DNA of 46,950 bases, from positions 1-46,950 of the forward strand of contig CANMCX010000023.1 in NCBI GenBank assembly GCA_947496465.1. The letters run 5' to 3'. The stretch's first letter is position 1; each line of letters begins with the position of its first letter. Below are positions 1-6,488 of the stretch, in pieces. Under the pieces are notes generated by a model. The model had not been told where the DNA came from and did no database searches. It worked only from the letters and a program-made list of their open reading frames with translations. The stretch is from Marinifilum_A sediminis. Lineage in GTDB: Bacteria; Bacteroidota; Bacteroidia; Bacteroidales; Marinifilaceae. The position numbers were made by a program, and so were the translations under genes.

Positions 1-17
1 ATTTTTATGTATCCTTA

Positions 18-51
18 AAACTGCTATATTTAAAGCTTAATTGAGCAGTTT
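18..51. terminator. possible terminator hairpin of an upstream gene
   Basis: The arms AAACTGCT (18-25) and AGCAGTTT (44-51) are perfectly complementary around an AT-rich loop, and a short T run follows a few bases later. It could end a gene lying left of the window. No coding sequence is visible before position 112, so this is only a structural guess. Confidence 0.3.
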
Positions 52-111
52 AATCAGTTTTTAGACAAACTGCCGTTCTGGGTAATTGAAATAAACGATA
101 AAGCTGTTATA

Positions 112-696
112 ATGGCAAAAAAGAAAAATAAGGATTCAAATTATCAATTTGCTATAGAAATAGCAGATGGATTCTACCAATCAGGATTATCAATAGCAAA
201 TCATTCACATGAAGATAAGAGTGACAGAGGATATATCTGGATCCCTCCTGGTGTCGTGAATTTCAGTTTTGCTACTGAACTACTTCTAAAAGCCACAATC
301 TTTTATGATCTAAAGAAAAAGCCTTGGGGACATAAGTTGTATGATTTATATAAATCACTCTCGACGGAAACGAGACTAAAAATTGAAGAGGCATATAAAC
401 TACATAAAAAGGAAAATGAAGCAGTAGAGTCTTTACCTGCTTATAAAATAATAATTCGTGTAGGAGAAGATAATTCAGACCATTCGCAAGAGACAAATGT
501 TGACGAAATAAAAAACTTATTAGAAATTCATAGCGAATCATTCGAAAATTGGAGATACATACATGAATTTGGAGAAGAGGGGTATTGCTATGAATTTGAT
601 TTTAAAGCAATGGATGCTTTTTATAAAGCTATACAGGACATTCTGAGAATATTTCTTAAAGAGGAAAAAATGTCATTTGGTATGAAAAGGGTCTAA
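112..696 (+). CDS. HEPN-like domain protein, function unknown
   Basis: A 194-residue soluble protein with a Lys-rich N-terminus and no signal peptide or membrane segment. Residues 53-61 (FATELLLKA), the GHKLYDLY stretch at 73-80, and the WRY at 147-149 followed by a long C-terminal helix resemble small HEPN-type helical proteins, in which a conserved E-LLLKA helix is followed by a G-H-L-L motif. The Rx4-6H RNase motif of active HEPN toxins is not evident, so catalytic activity is doubtful. It stands alone on the plus strand and is followed within 16 bases by a 93-bp repeat containing a terminator hairpin. HEPN proteins are often accessory defence or toxin parts, but nothing here proves that role. 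The family assignment is from pattern recognition only. Confidence 0.5.
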   Translation: MAKKKNKDSNYQFAIEIADGFYQSGLSIANHSHEDKSDRGYIWIPPGVVNFSFATELLLKATIFYDLKKKPWGHKLYDLYKSLSTETRLKIEEAYKLHKKENEAVESLPAYKIIIRVGEDNSDHSQETNVDEIKNLLEIHSESFENWRYIHEFGEEGYCYEFDFKAMDAFYKAIQDILRIFLKEEKMSFGMKRV

Positions 697-711
697 AATT
701 CAACTACCCAC

Positions 712-804
712 AACAAAAGTAACCGTTGCGCATCCACATAAAATTAGATGAATACATTATAAAAGCCTTAAAAGGTTGTCTCTTGGCAAGCTTTTAAGGC
801 TTTG
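712..804. repeat. 93-bp direct repeat A, copy 1 (gene end plus terminator)
   Basis: Copy 1 of a repeat whose second copy is at 1612-1704, exactly 900 bp away. The first 33 bases are identical, the middle is diverged, and the last part holds the same hairpin. Each copy begins shortly after the stop codon of an accessory gene. Confidence 0.85.
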
Positions 805-810
805 TTTTTT
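762..810 (+). terminator. Rho-independent terminator inside repeat A copy 1
   Basis: The 13-base arms at 762-774 (AAAGCCTTAAAAG) and 791-803 are perfect reverse complements, with a 16-base loop and a following GTTTTTT. It would end the HEPN-like transcript. Confidence 0.7.
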
Positions 811-851
811 GCTTTCAGTTCTTGAAAAAGTAAAATTATTGAGATTTTAAA

Positions 852-1010
852 ATGGATCTGTTGCTTTTAGAGGGAAAGCACCTTGAATTTGAATAGAAAG
901 GCAATGGAATTTGGAAGGTCTATTACAGAAATGTATTTTTAGGATACTTTAATGAAAATAAATTAAGATCAAAAGAATCATCAACAAGGGTAGAGACTAA
1001 TTTAGTGTAA
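852..1010 (+). pseudogene. C-terminal remnant of an integrase-type transposase
   Basis: Translation from 852 gives an open stretch with one internal stop (TAG at 894-896) and then about 37 residues ending at the TAA at 1008. The tail contains IWKVYYRNVFLGYF and ends STRVETNLV. This pattern, a short basic-aromatic module followed by a threonine/asparagine-rich C-terminus, resembles the extreme C-terminus of rve-type (IS481/IS3-like) transposases of Bacteroidota. The catalytic DDE core is absent, so this is a dead fragment. I recognise the ending by eye only. It lies between the two repeat A copies. Confidence 0.4.
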
Positions 1011-1072
1011 AGTCTAATCTTTAACTTGTGTAAAGGATGTGCCTTTACGAACACTTAAACCCAATTTGAATA

Positions 1073-1597
1073 ATGAAGTATAGATTAATATTATTGTTTT
1101 TAGTTTTTACATCATGCGGGCATAAAACAGAGATAATTAAATGTGATTCAGACTTATCTCATTATTCAGCTTTTGATTATGAGATTCTTGAAAAAGAATT
1201 CATTAATGAGGTTAATGGTGATTCTGTATTTAGTGCGGAAATTTTAATTAAGACATTTACTAAGGATTCCATGATATTAATGGATTCGGTAAGCTGTTTT
1301 TGCTTGGCTATCTGTAAAAAGGAGTCAATTGCTGAAGCTCGATTCTATAAAAACAAAATTGGATTTGAAATTGCTAAAAAATATCAAATAAATGAATTCA
1401 GTATTGCAACTTTATATATTGATAATAATATTGATATGCAGAATCTGTTGAAACACTCCATTGCTTCAATTAGAATAGATGATATTGATCAAAATTGGAC
1501 ACAACACTTAAATTCTGATAATTTTTCGGTTTTTGGACTTAGACAGATTCAACCATTAGAAGGAGAATATGTAGAGAGGAAATTAGTCATTGAATAA
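1073..1597 (+). CDS. small putative lipoprotein, function unknown
   Basis: A 174-residue protein with a short basic N-terminus, a hydrophobic stretch and a lipobox (residues 12-15, FTSC), predicting export and lipidation at Cys15. The mature part is acidic and contains a cysteine pair (CFC) near residue 80, but no domain I can name. No strong Shine-Dalgarno sequence is seen, which is normal for this phylum. It is a single gene between the transposase remnant and repeat A copy 2. It sits with the HEPN-like gene in a repeat-bounded accessory stretch, so it may be horizontally acquired cargo; that is inference. Confidence 0.6.
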   Translation: MKYRLILLFLVFTSCGHKTEIIKCDSDLSHYSAFDYEILEKEFINEVNGDSVFSAEILIKTFTKDSMILMDSVSCFCLAICKKESIAEARFYKNKIGFEIAKKYQINEFSIATLYIDNNIDMQNLLKHSIASIRIDDIDQNWTQHLNSDNFSVFGLRQIQPLEGEYVERKLVIE

Positions 1598-1611
1598 AAT
1601 AAGCAGTGCCT

Positions 1612-1704
1612 AACAAAAGTAACCGTTGCGCATCCACATAAAATAAGATGAATAAATGATTAGAGCCTTAAAAGTTTGTCTCTTGGCTAGCTTTTAAGGC
1701 TTTG
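1612..1704. repeat. 93-bp direct repeat A, copy 2
   Basis: Second copy of the repeat at 712-804. The 33 bases from 1612 are identical to those from 712, and the hairpin segment is near-identical (compare 1671-1706 with 771-806). It starts 14 bases after the lipoprotein stop codon. Confidence 0.85.
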
Positions 1705-1708
1705 TTTT
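1662..1708 (+). terminator. Rho-independent terminator inside repeat A copy 2
   Basis: GAGCCTTAAAAG (1663-1674) pairs with CTTTTAAGGCTTT (1691-1703), with one wobble relative to copy 1, followed by GTTTT. It would end the lipoprotein transcript. Confidence 0.6.
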
Positions 1709-1743
1709 AATGTTACCAACTGCCGCAAGCAGTCTAACTATTT

Positions 1744-1964
1744 CCAAAGAAAAATCCCGAACCTGCTGAGTCCGGGATTTTCTTCTAACCACTATTTACT
1801 AACCTAAATCTAATCTATGAAAAAACATCTCTGTTTTGTATGTTACAAATGTAGGTGGTAATTGTGCTAAATGGTTAAAACAAAAGTTAATGAAGCTTAA
1901 AAGTGGGTTTGTATTTTCTTTTTCACCCTTTTGCCTGTCGGCATTTTCCCTGGGAGGGAAAAAT
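1744..1964. repeat. 222-bp direct repeat B, copy 1
   Basis: Near-identical to 2094-2315, with a 1-base length difference in a hairpin loop. It contains in order: a hairpin with a T-rich tail (AAAATCCCG ... CGGGATTTTCTT, 1751-1784), a conserved AACCTAAATCTAATCT leader, an identical 14-codon micro-ORF, and the start of a REP-like element. Confidence 0.9.
1817..1861 (+). other. conserved 14-codon micro-ORF, copy 1 (coding status unknown)
   Basis: ATG to TAA encodes MKKHLCFVCYKCRW, with cysteines at residues 6, 9 and 12. The 45 bases are identical in the second copy at 2168-2212, although flanking bases differ. It could be a leader peptide, the relic of a larger gene's start, or a chance ORF in a recent duplication. 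Confidence 0.3.
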
Positions 1965-2067
1965 TGTAATTGCAAAGTACAAATCTTGATGTAAGAGACT
2001 CTGGTTTTAAAGTTGAGTGTTTCCCTTTTAGAGAAACGGAACAAACTGTTGGTAGACTAACGGGTGA
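1913..2067. repeat. REP-like repeat C, copy 1
   Basis: About 155 bp also present, with indels, at 2953-3101. It contains the shared segment TTTTGCCTGTCGGCA, a small palindrome TTTCCCT-ggg-AGGGAAA, the shared segment AAAGTTGAGTGTTTCCC with a second small palindrome, and a shared end ACTGTTGGTAGACTAA. The hairpins vary in arm sequence but keep a TTCCC/GGGAA form. Confidence 0.75.
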
Positions 2068-2093
2068 ATTTTCGGAAAACATGCAAATCTACA

Positions 2094-2315
2094 CCAAAGA
2101 AAAATCCCGAACTTCGTTAAGTCCGGGATTTTCTTCTAACCACTAATTACTAACCTAAATCTAATCTATGAAAAAACATCTCTGTTTTGTATGTTACAAA
2201 TGTAGGTGGTAATTGTGCTAAATGCTTTAAACAAAAGTTAATGAAGCTTAAAAGTGGGTTTATATTTTCTTTTTCACCCTTTTGCCTGTCGGCATTTTCC
2301 CTGGGAGGGAAAAAT
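2094..2315. repeat. 222-bp direct repeat B, copy 2
   Basis: Second copy of the repeat at 1744-1964, offset by 350-351 bases. It includes the same terminator-like hairpin (2101-2134) and REP-like end. It abuts the 3' end of the DUF559 gene. Confidence 0.9.
2168..2212 (+). other. conserved 14-codon micro-ORF, copy 2
   Basis: Identical over all 45 bases to the micro-ORF at 1817-1861, including start and stop codons and the three cysteine codons. Coding status is unknown. Confidence 0.3.
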
Positions 2316-2360
2316 CAAAATGGATAAAGATGAATCAAGCTTAGCCGATATGAGTTTTAA

Positions 2361-2762
2361 TTATCTCATTTTCCTTTTGAAAACAGGATCATTGTCATTG
2401 CTTTTAAAATGACTTATAATTTTAGTAAGTACTTTTTGAATGTCAATTAGTTCTTCGTTTTTAATTCTAAGGACAGTGATATCCATACTTTTTAAAATTT
2501 CTTCTCGATTTTTGTCTTTTGCTTTCTGAAAATCATGAATTTTTCCATCTAATTCAATGACAAGTTGTTCATCTTTACAATAAAAATCAGGGATAAAGAA
2601 AAAATGCTCTTCTTCATTCGAATCATAAACTATTGCATGTTGTCGTAGAAATTTTCGTCCTTTTAATTGACGTCTTCTAATTTGTTGCCAAAGCAATTGT
2701 TCCGAAGGAGTAGCTTCCTTTCTAAGTTTTTGTTTAAATTCTTTTATCTCTGAGTATTTCAT
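2361..2762 (-). CDS. DUF559 domain (Vsr-like endonuclease fold) protein
   Basis: A 133-residue protein matching the DUF559 family, which has a restriction-endonuclease-like fold related to very-short-patch repair nucleases. Visible signatures are the N-terminal TPSEQLLWQQIRRRQLKGRKFLRQ pattern (key residues T18, E21, W25), the PDFYC motif near residue 78, a nearby ELDG near residue 90 that supplies further acidic residues, and the later VLRIKNEEL strand. The core nuclease residues therefore look intact. It is a single gene on the minus strand. The DNA on both sides is made of REP-like palindromic repeats (1913-2067, 2270-2315, 2838-2945, 2953-3101). The cellular role of DUF559 proteins is not established; a link between this gene and the repeats is my inference. 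Confidence 0.85.
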   Translation of the reverse strand: MKYSEIKEFKQKLRKEATPSEQLLWQQIRRRQLKGRKFLRQHAIVYDSNEEEHFFFIPDFYCKDEQLVIELDGKIHDFQKAKDKNREEILKSMDITVLRIKNEELIDIQKVLTKIISHFKSNDNDPVFKRKMR

Positions 2763-2837
2763 ACAGAACCTATTTCCAATAAAATTAGAAATATTATTTC
2801 AAGATTTTTATCAACGATTAATCAATTCTTTAATTTT

Positions 2838-2945
2838 CAAGTTGAGTATTTCCCTAAAAGAGAAAAGTTCTAAAATTAAAGATAGAACTCGATTTGAAAT
2901 TTCTCTCCTGTTAGGGGAGATCCCGACAGGGAGAGGGGTGTGATT
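2838..2945. repeat. REP-like fragments upstream of the DUF559 gene
   Basis: The segment 2838-2867 repeats the AAGTTGAGT-TTTCCC-palindrome module of repeat C (TTTCCCT-aaa-AGAGAAA). The segment 2900-2945 holds TCTCCTgttAGGGGAGA and CCCGACAGGGAGAGGGG, another palindromic module of the same TCCC/GGGA style. There is no gene between 2763 and 3200. Confidence 0.6.
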
Positions 2946-2952
2946 GTTCACA

Positions 2953-3101
2953 TTTTTTCTTTTTCACCCTTTTGCCTGTCGGCACTTCCCCTAAAAGGGG
3001 AAGATTGGAATTGTAAAGCTTGATGCAAGAGACTCTGGGTTTAAAGTTGAGTGTTTCCCTTTTAGGGAACCTGAACAAACTGTTGGTAGACTAATGGGTG
3101 A
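2953..3101. repeat. REP-like repeat C, copy 2
   Basis: Second copy of repeat C (1913-2067). The first palindrome is here CTTCCCCT-aa-AGGGGAAG, perfect over 8 bases although its sequence differs from copy 1. This is a compensatory pattern that suggests the hairpin, not the exact sequence, is conserved. Confidence 0.75.
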
Positions 3102-3113
3102 GGAAAATAAAAC

Positions 3114-3145
3114 ACAAAAAAAGGACTACCTGCAAGAGGTAGCCC
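3114..3145 (-). terminator. terminator of the DUF5723/lipoprotein operon
   Basis: Read on the minus strand, AGGGCTACCT-cttgc-AGGTAGTCCT is followed by TTTTTTGTG. It lies 55 bases downstream of the DUF5723 stop codon. Confidence 0.75.
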
Positions 3146-3200
3146 TGAATTTAAATTGATGTAAACACTCCGAAAATATGGAGTTTATTGTAGTTACGCT

Positions 3201-4673
3201 TTATTTGTATAAGGGTTTCTTTTTGTTCTTCAGTTCATCTTCGAAAGAACAGGAATTTCGACTGATTACTTTGTTTTTGCAACCAAATAAAAAGTTGAAA
3301 CCAAAACGAATGTTTGCTATTTGTGCGCTGTTGGGTCTAATTGCAGCCATTACATTGTCGCTAATCACATAGAATTGCAAAGGACCCGCTTTAGCCGCAA
3401 TACCAAGTCCAAGGTTGGCATAAGAATTATTGGCAACGGTGTAACTGGCACTAGTGCTTAGGTTCTTAAAAAAGCGAGCATTTGCTGAAAAAGACAGAGA
3501 AGATTGAACCTTGCCATTAAAAATTTCAGTTCTACTCAAAGCTCCTAAATTAACTCTCTTCCCAATTTGATGCGTTCCTCCCAAATAGATTTTAGTTGGT
3601 AAGGCAACAGAATAAGATCCTACCAAATCAGTAGCACGAAATTCGTCAGCAATATCATCCGAAAGATCTTCAAAAACATCTTCAATCTCTTCATAATTTG
3701 GATCATTTGAATTTCCAGATTGTGACCAATCGGCACCGTCATAGGTGAATGAACCATCCTGAACAAATTCATATCCATTCGATTTCCAATTGATAGCACC
3801 AATATCTAAGATACTTGCATAAAGCGTAGTTTTATCATCCATTTGGTAAGTCATACCCAAATCTACAGCAAAACCCTTATTATCGGTGTTTAAAAAGAAA
3901 TCCTGATCGAAATCATCACCATCAAAGTTGATATCATCTACATATCCATCTGCATCGTAACCAATTTGATTGATTGGTAAAGAGGCTCTAAGTCTGTGTT
4001 TTGAATTTAGAACAATTTGATCTCCCGAAGCTGAGGTGAATATTGACATATCGGATTCTTCCATATGCACATTTGCAACACCAAACAATACTTTCCCCTT
4101 AATACCAACTGTCCATTTATCGTTGATCTTTTTAGATGCTCCAAGCGCAATTTCGTGATAATAGTTGGCATCAAGTCCTATGCCTCCCCAATTCGAAGTT
4201 TTACCTCTATAATCGTAGTTACCATCTTTAAGGAATGTAATCATCTCTTTATCGAAGCTAAACCTGGAATCTTCTTTTTCAATTACATCCAGAGTGAAAT
4301 AGTAATCTTTCGCGCGAATTCCTAAGGCAAAAAGAGTTATTTCAAGTTGTTGAGATACATAATTGGTTGTTTTTAAGGCATCGTGAAAGCTATTCACATT
4401 TACCACCAACGAATCGGAACGAATTCCTGTTCCATCGGTAATAATATCATCGTAAGCGAAAGCGGTATTGCCATAATTCACATAAATAGAACTGAGGGCA
4501 GGAAAACCTACAAACACTTTACATTCTGGTTGAATAGCAGGATTTAACTGATTGGATTGAGGCACATTTTGCATTAAATACAATGTGTTGTTTAATTTCT
4601 GTGCTGTAGCATTTGTAATCAGAAAAACAATTAGAATTCCTGTAAGAGATATTTTATAAAATAGTTTAATCAT
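3201..4673 (-). CDS. DUF5723 family outer-membrane beta-barrel protein
   Basis: A 490-residue protein with a cleavable signal peptide (MIKLFYK then a hydrophobic run ending NATAQ, residues 1-25). The mature part carries alternating aromatic/hydrophobic strands and glycine-rich turns typical of an outer-membrane barrel. The early segment with SNQLNPAIQPECKVFVGFP resembles the DUF5723 family opening. Its function is unknown; members of the family are surface barrels of Bacteroidota. It is the second gene of a two-gene minus-strand operon, 19 bases after the lipoprotein gene at 4693-6330, which suggests the two work as an envelope pair. An acidic Asp/Asn-rich insert is visible around residues 235-260. 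Confidence 0.75.
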   Translation of the reverse strand: MIKLFYKISLTGILIVFLITNATAQKLNNTLYLMQNVPQSNQLNPAIQPECKVFVGFPALSSIYVNYGNTAFAYDDIITDGTGIRSDSLVVNVNSFHDALKTTNYVSQQLEITLFALGIRAKDYYFTLDVIEKEDSRFSFDKEMITFLKDGNYDYRGKTSNWGGIGLDANYYHEIALGASKKINDKWTVGIKGKVLFGVANVHMEESDMSIFTSASGDQIVLNSKHRLRASLPINQIGYDADGYVDDINFDGDDFDQDFFLNTDNKGFAVDLGMTYQMDDKTTLYASILDIGAINWKSNGYEFVQDGSFTYDGADWSQSGNSNDPNYEEIEDVFEDLSDDIADEFRATDLVGSYSVALPTKIYLGGTHQIGKRVNLGALSRTEIFNGKVQSSLSFSANARFFKNLSTSASYTVANNSYANLGLGIAAKAGPLQFYVISDNVMAAIRPNSAQIANIRFGFNFLFGCKNKVISRNSCSFEDELKNKKKPLYK

Positions 4674-4692
4674 AGCGGGGTGAATGAGTCTT

Positions 4693-6330
4693 CTAATTAT
4701 TTAAGTCGATTTGGGCTTGAACAGCTATTGCAAATTTAAGTTCGTAATCACCCTTTAATTTTACAGCTTCAGTTCCAGTGCCAGAGGTTTTAACGCTAGC
4801 ATTGATAATAAGATTCTCTGTCTCGTTAAGGTGTTCAATTTGAGTCTGCGTCAATTTTATTTCATGAGTTACCTCAACAATTGTACTTGGATCAACTTCT
4901 CCTTCGGATGCATGTCCAGCTGGGTAGACTCCTGCAGCATCTATTACTTCACTATCCACAATAGAATCAACTACATTGTAAAGTTCATCAGTCATGTAAA
5001 TTCTATCAATTTGAACGTCTAAAGGATATCCGTTTTCGGCTGTTATAACGATAGCTGCATTCATTATTTTTTCTGCATCGTCAATATCCATATCATCAAT
5101 GGTATCGCGTAGCATTAAATTAGTCGCTGAGAAATCAAGAGGGACATCAATTTCCAGATCAACATCAATTCGCGAACTGCTGCTAAGAATGTTCGGTTGT
5201 GAATTAATATCTACTGTATTTGGATTTAAGTCAACCTGACCTGAATAATCCAATCGATCAGAAGGTGGCAAAGCCATCACTTGAGTGATTTGTGAGTTGT
5301 TTCTGTCGTAAACAACTGTTTCTGATATTCCGTTGGTAACTTCGGATAAATTTCTTGGATAATTGGGTTGCAAAGGATCTGGATTTAGAGATGCCGAATT
5401 GCCATCTGTACTATAACCAGTCATATTGGCATTAATCTCAAAAGGTACACCAACCGAATTGCGCATGTACAAGTAAATTCTTGGATCAGCAAATTCGTAT
5501 TCGCCTTCAATATCATCCCAAAAATCAACATCCATATCTATATTACCCGTTCCTATGTCTATCATTTGTTTACCAAAATCACCATAAGCCATATCGAAAT
5601 TGATATTCTGAACCTGATATTGAATTCCTAAGCTACCTACACCAGAAATGGTTCCTCCATTGTCTAGAATTGTTCCAGAAAATTCAATGGTAATTTCATT
5701 TGCAGTTGTGTATGGTGTGTTAAAAGTTAGATTGAGATCAGTTAAATCGAAGTTCTCAACATGGTTTGGATTGTTTGCTGGAATTGTAAAGTTATCCGTT
5801 GCAAGTGCACCTCCGATTGTTCCACCAGGAATCGTCACATCAAGAGAGATATCTGCATTTAGCGGGTTGCTAAAAGTTAATTGTAGATTTCCATCAATTT
5901 CTAATTGAGATAAGGTAATGCCAGCTTGACCTGTTTGTACACCATATACATCAGATTGAGGTGGAATAGGTATTGGACCGGCGAAACCTACCGGAGGAAG
6001 GGGCATTGAATAGCTTTCTGTAAGCTGGTTTGGAAATGTTAATACAGAACCTGCATCGTAGGTAAAAATATTATCTTCTCGATATTTGATGTGAAGAAAA
6101 CCATTTTCTAAAAAGATGGTTTGATCAGCAGGATCAGTTTCATGTTCGTTTAATAAATACCAAAGAGAATAGGTTCCGTAACTAACGGGAACGATCATAT
6201 TTGGAGTCCAATCTACCTTATCAGATAATTTATCCATGTCGTAATCATCTGAATCGAAACATGATTGCATTGTTACGGCTAAAATACCGGAAATTAAAAC
6301 CGGAATGAGAAATCGAAATTTAGATATCAT
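4693..6330 (-). CDS. large secreted lipoprotein paired with DUF5723 barrel
   Basis: A 545-residue protein with a type II signal peptide ending in a lipobox (VTMQSC, Cys24), so an exported lipoprotein. The mature protein is acidic and beta-rich, with many N/D/T residues and repeated strand-turn patterns; I cannot name a domain with confidence. It is the promoter-proximal gene of the operon with the DUF5723 barrel 19 bases downstream. A candidate -7 box lies at 6422-6429, leaving a leader of about 85 bases. Co-transcription with a barrel suggests an outer-membrane partner, but this is inference from position. Confidence 0.65.
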   Translation of the reverse strand: MISKFRFLIPVLISGILAVTMQSCFDSDDYDMDKLSDKVDWTPNMIVPVSYGTYSLWYLLNEHETDPADQTIFLENGFLHIKYREDNIFTYDAGSVLTFPNQLTESYSMPLPPVGFAGPIPIPPQSDVYGVQTGQAGITLSQLEIDGNLQLTFSNPLNADISLDVTIPGGTIGGALATDNFTIPANNPNHVENFDLTDLNLTFNTPYTTANEITIEFSGTILDNGGTISGVGSLGIQYQVQNINFDMAYGDFGKQMIDIGTGNIDMDVDFWDDIEGEYEFADPRIYLYMRNSVGVPFEINANMTGYSTDGNSASLNPDPLQPNYPRNLSEVTNGISETVVYDRNNSQITQVMALPPSDRLDYSGQVDLNPNTVDINSQPNILSSSSRIDVDLEIDVPLDFSATNLMLRDTIDDMDIDDAEKIMNAAIVITAENGYPLDVQIDRIYMTDELYNVVDSIVDSEVIDAAGVYPAGHASEGEVDPSTIVEVTHEIKLTQTQIEHLNETENLIINASVKTSGTGTEAVKLKGDYELKFAIAVQAQIDLNN

Positions 6331-6421
6331 AGTAGTTTTATTTAATTGACATACGTAAATTAATACCGCTTAACGCATGTTCAACCCTAATATATTTGAT
6401 TAGATTTTTAGTTTGCCTCAA

Positions 6422-6429
6422 CAAAAATA
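6422..6429 (-). promoter_or_regulatory. candidate -7 box for the 6330-3201 operon
   Basis: CAAAAATA on the plus strand reads TATTTTTG on the minus strand, matching the Bacteroidota -7 consensus TAnnTTTG. No correctly spaced -33 TTTG is visible. Confidence 0.4.
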
Positions 6430-6488
6430 CGAAATCATGTAAACAACTTAATTGATTACGTGAATAAAATCTTATTGCTGATGAACGG

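Noticed and set aside
712..1704. Integron attC sites
   Set aside because: Copy 2 begins with GCCTAAC as an attC R'' core could, but copy 1 does not, and the matching GTTRRRY core is absent; the hairpin has a terminator form with a T tail.
1799..2082. Minus-strand ORFs of 61-81 codons
   Set aside because: They lie wholly within repeat elements and show no family resemblance; the repeats explain them.
3178..3372. 64-codon plus-strand ORF
   Set aside because: Mostly antisense to the 3' end of the DUF5723 gene; no independent support.
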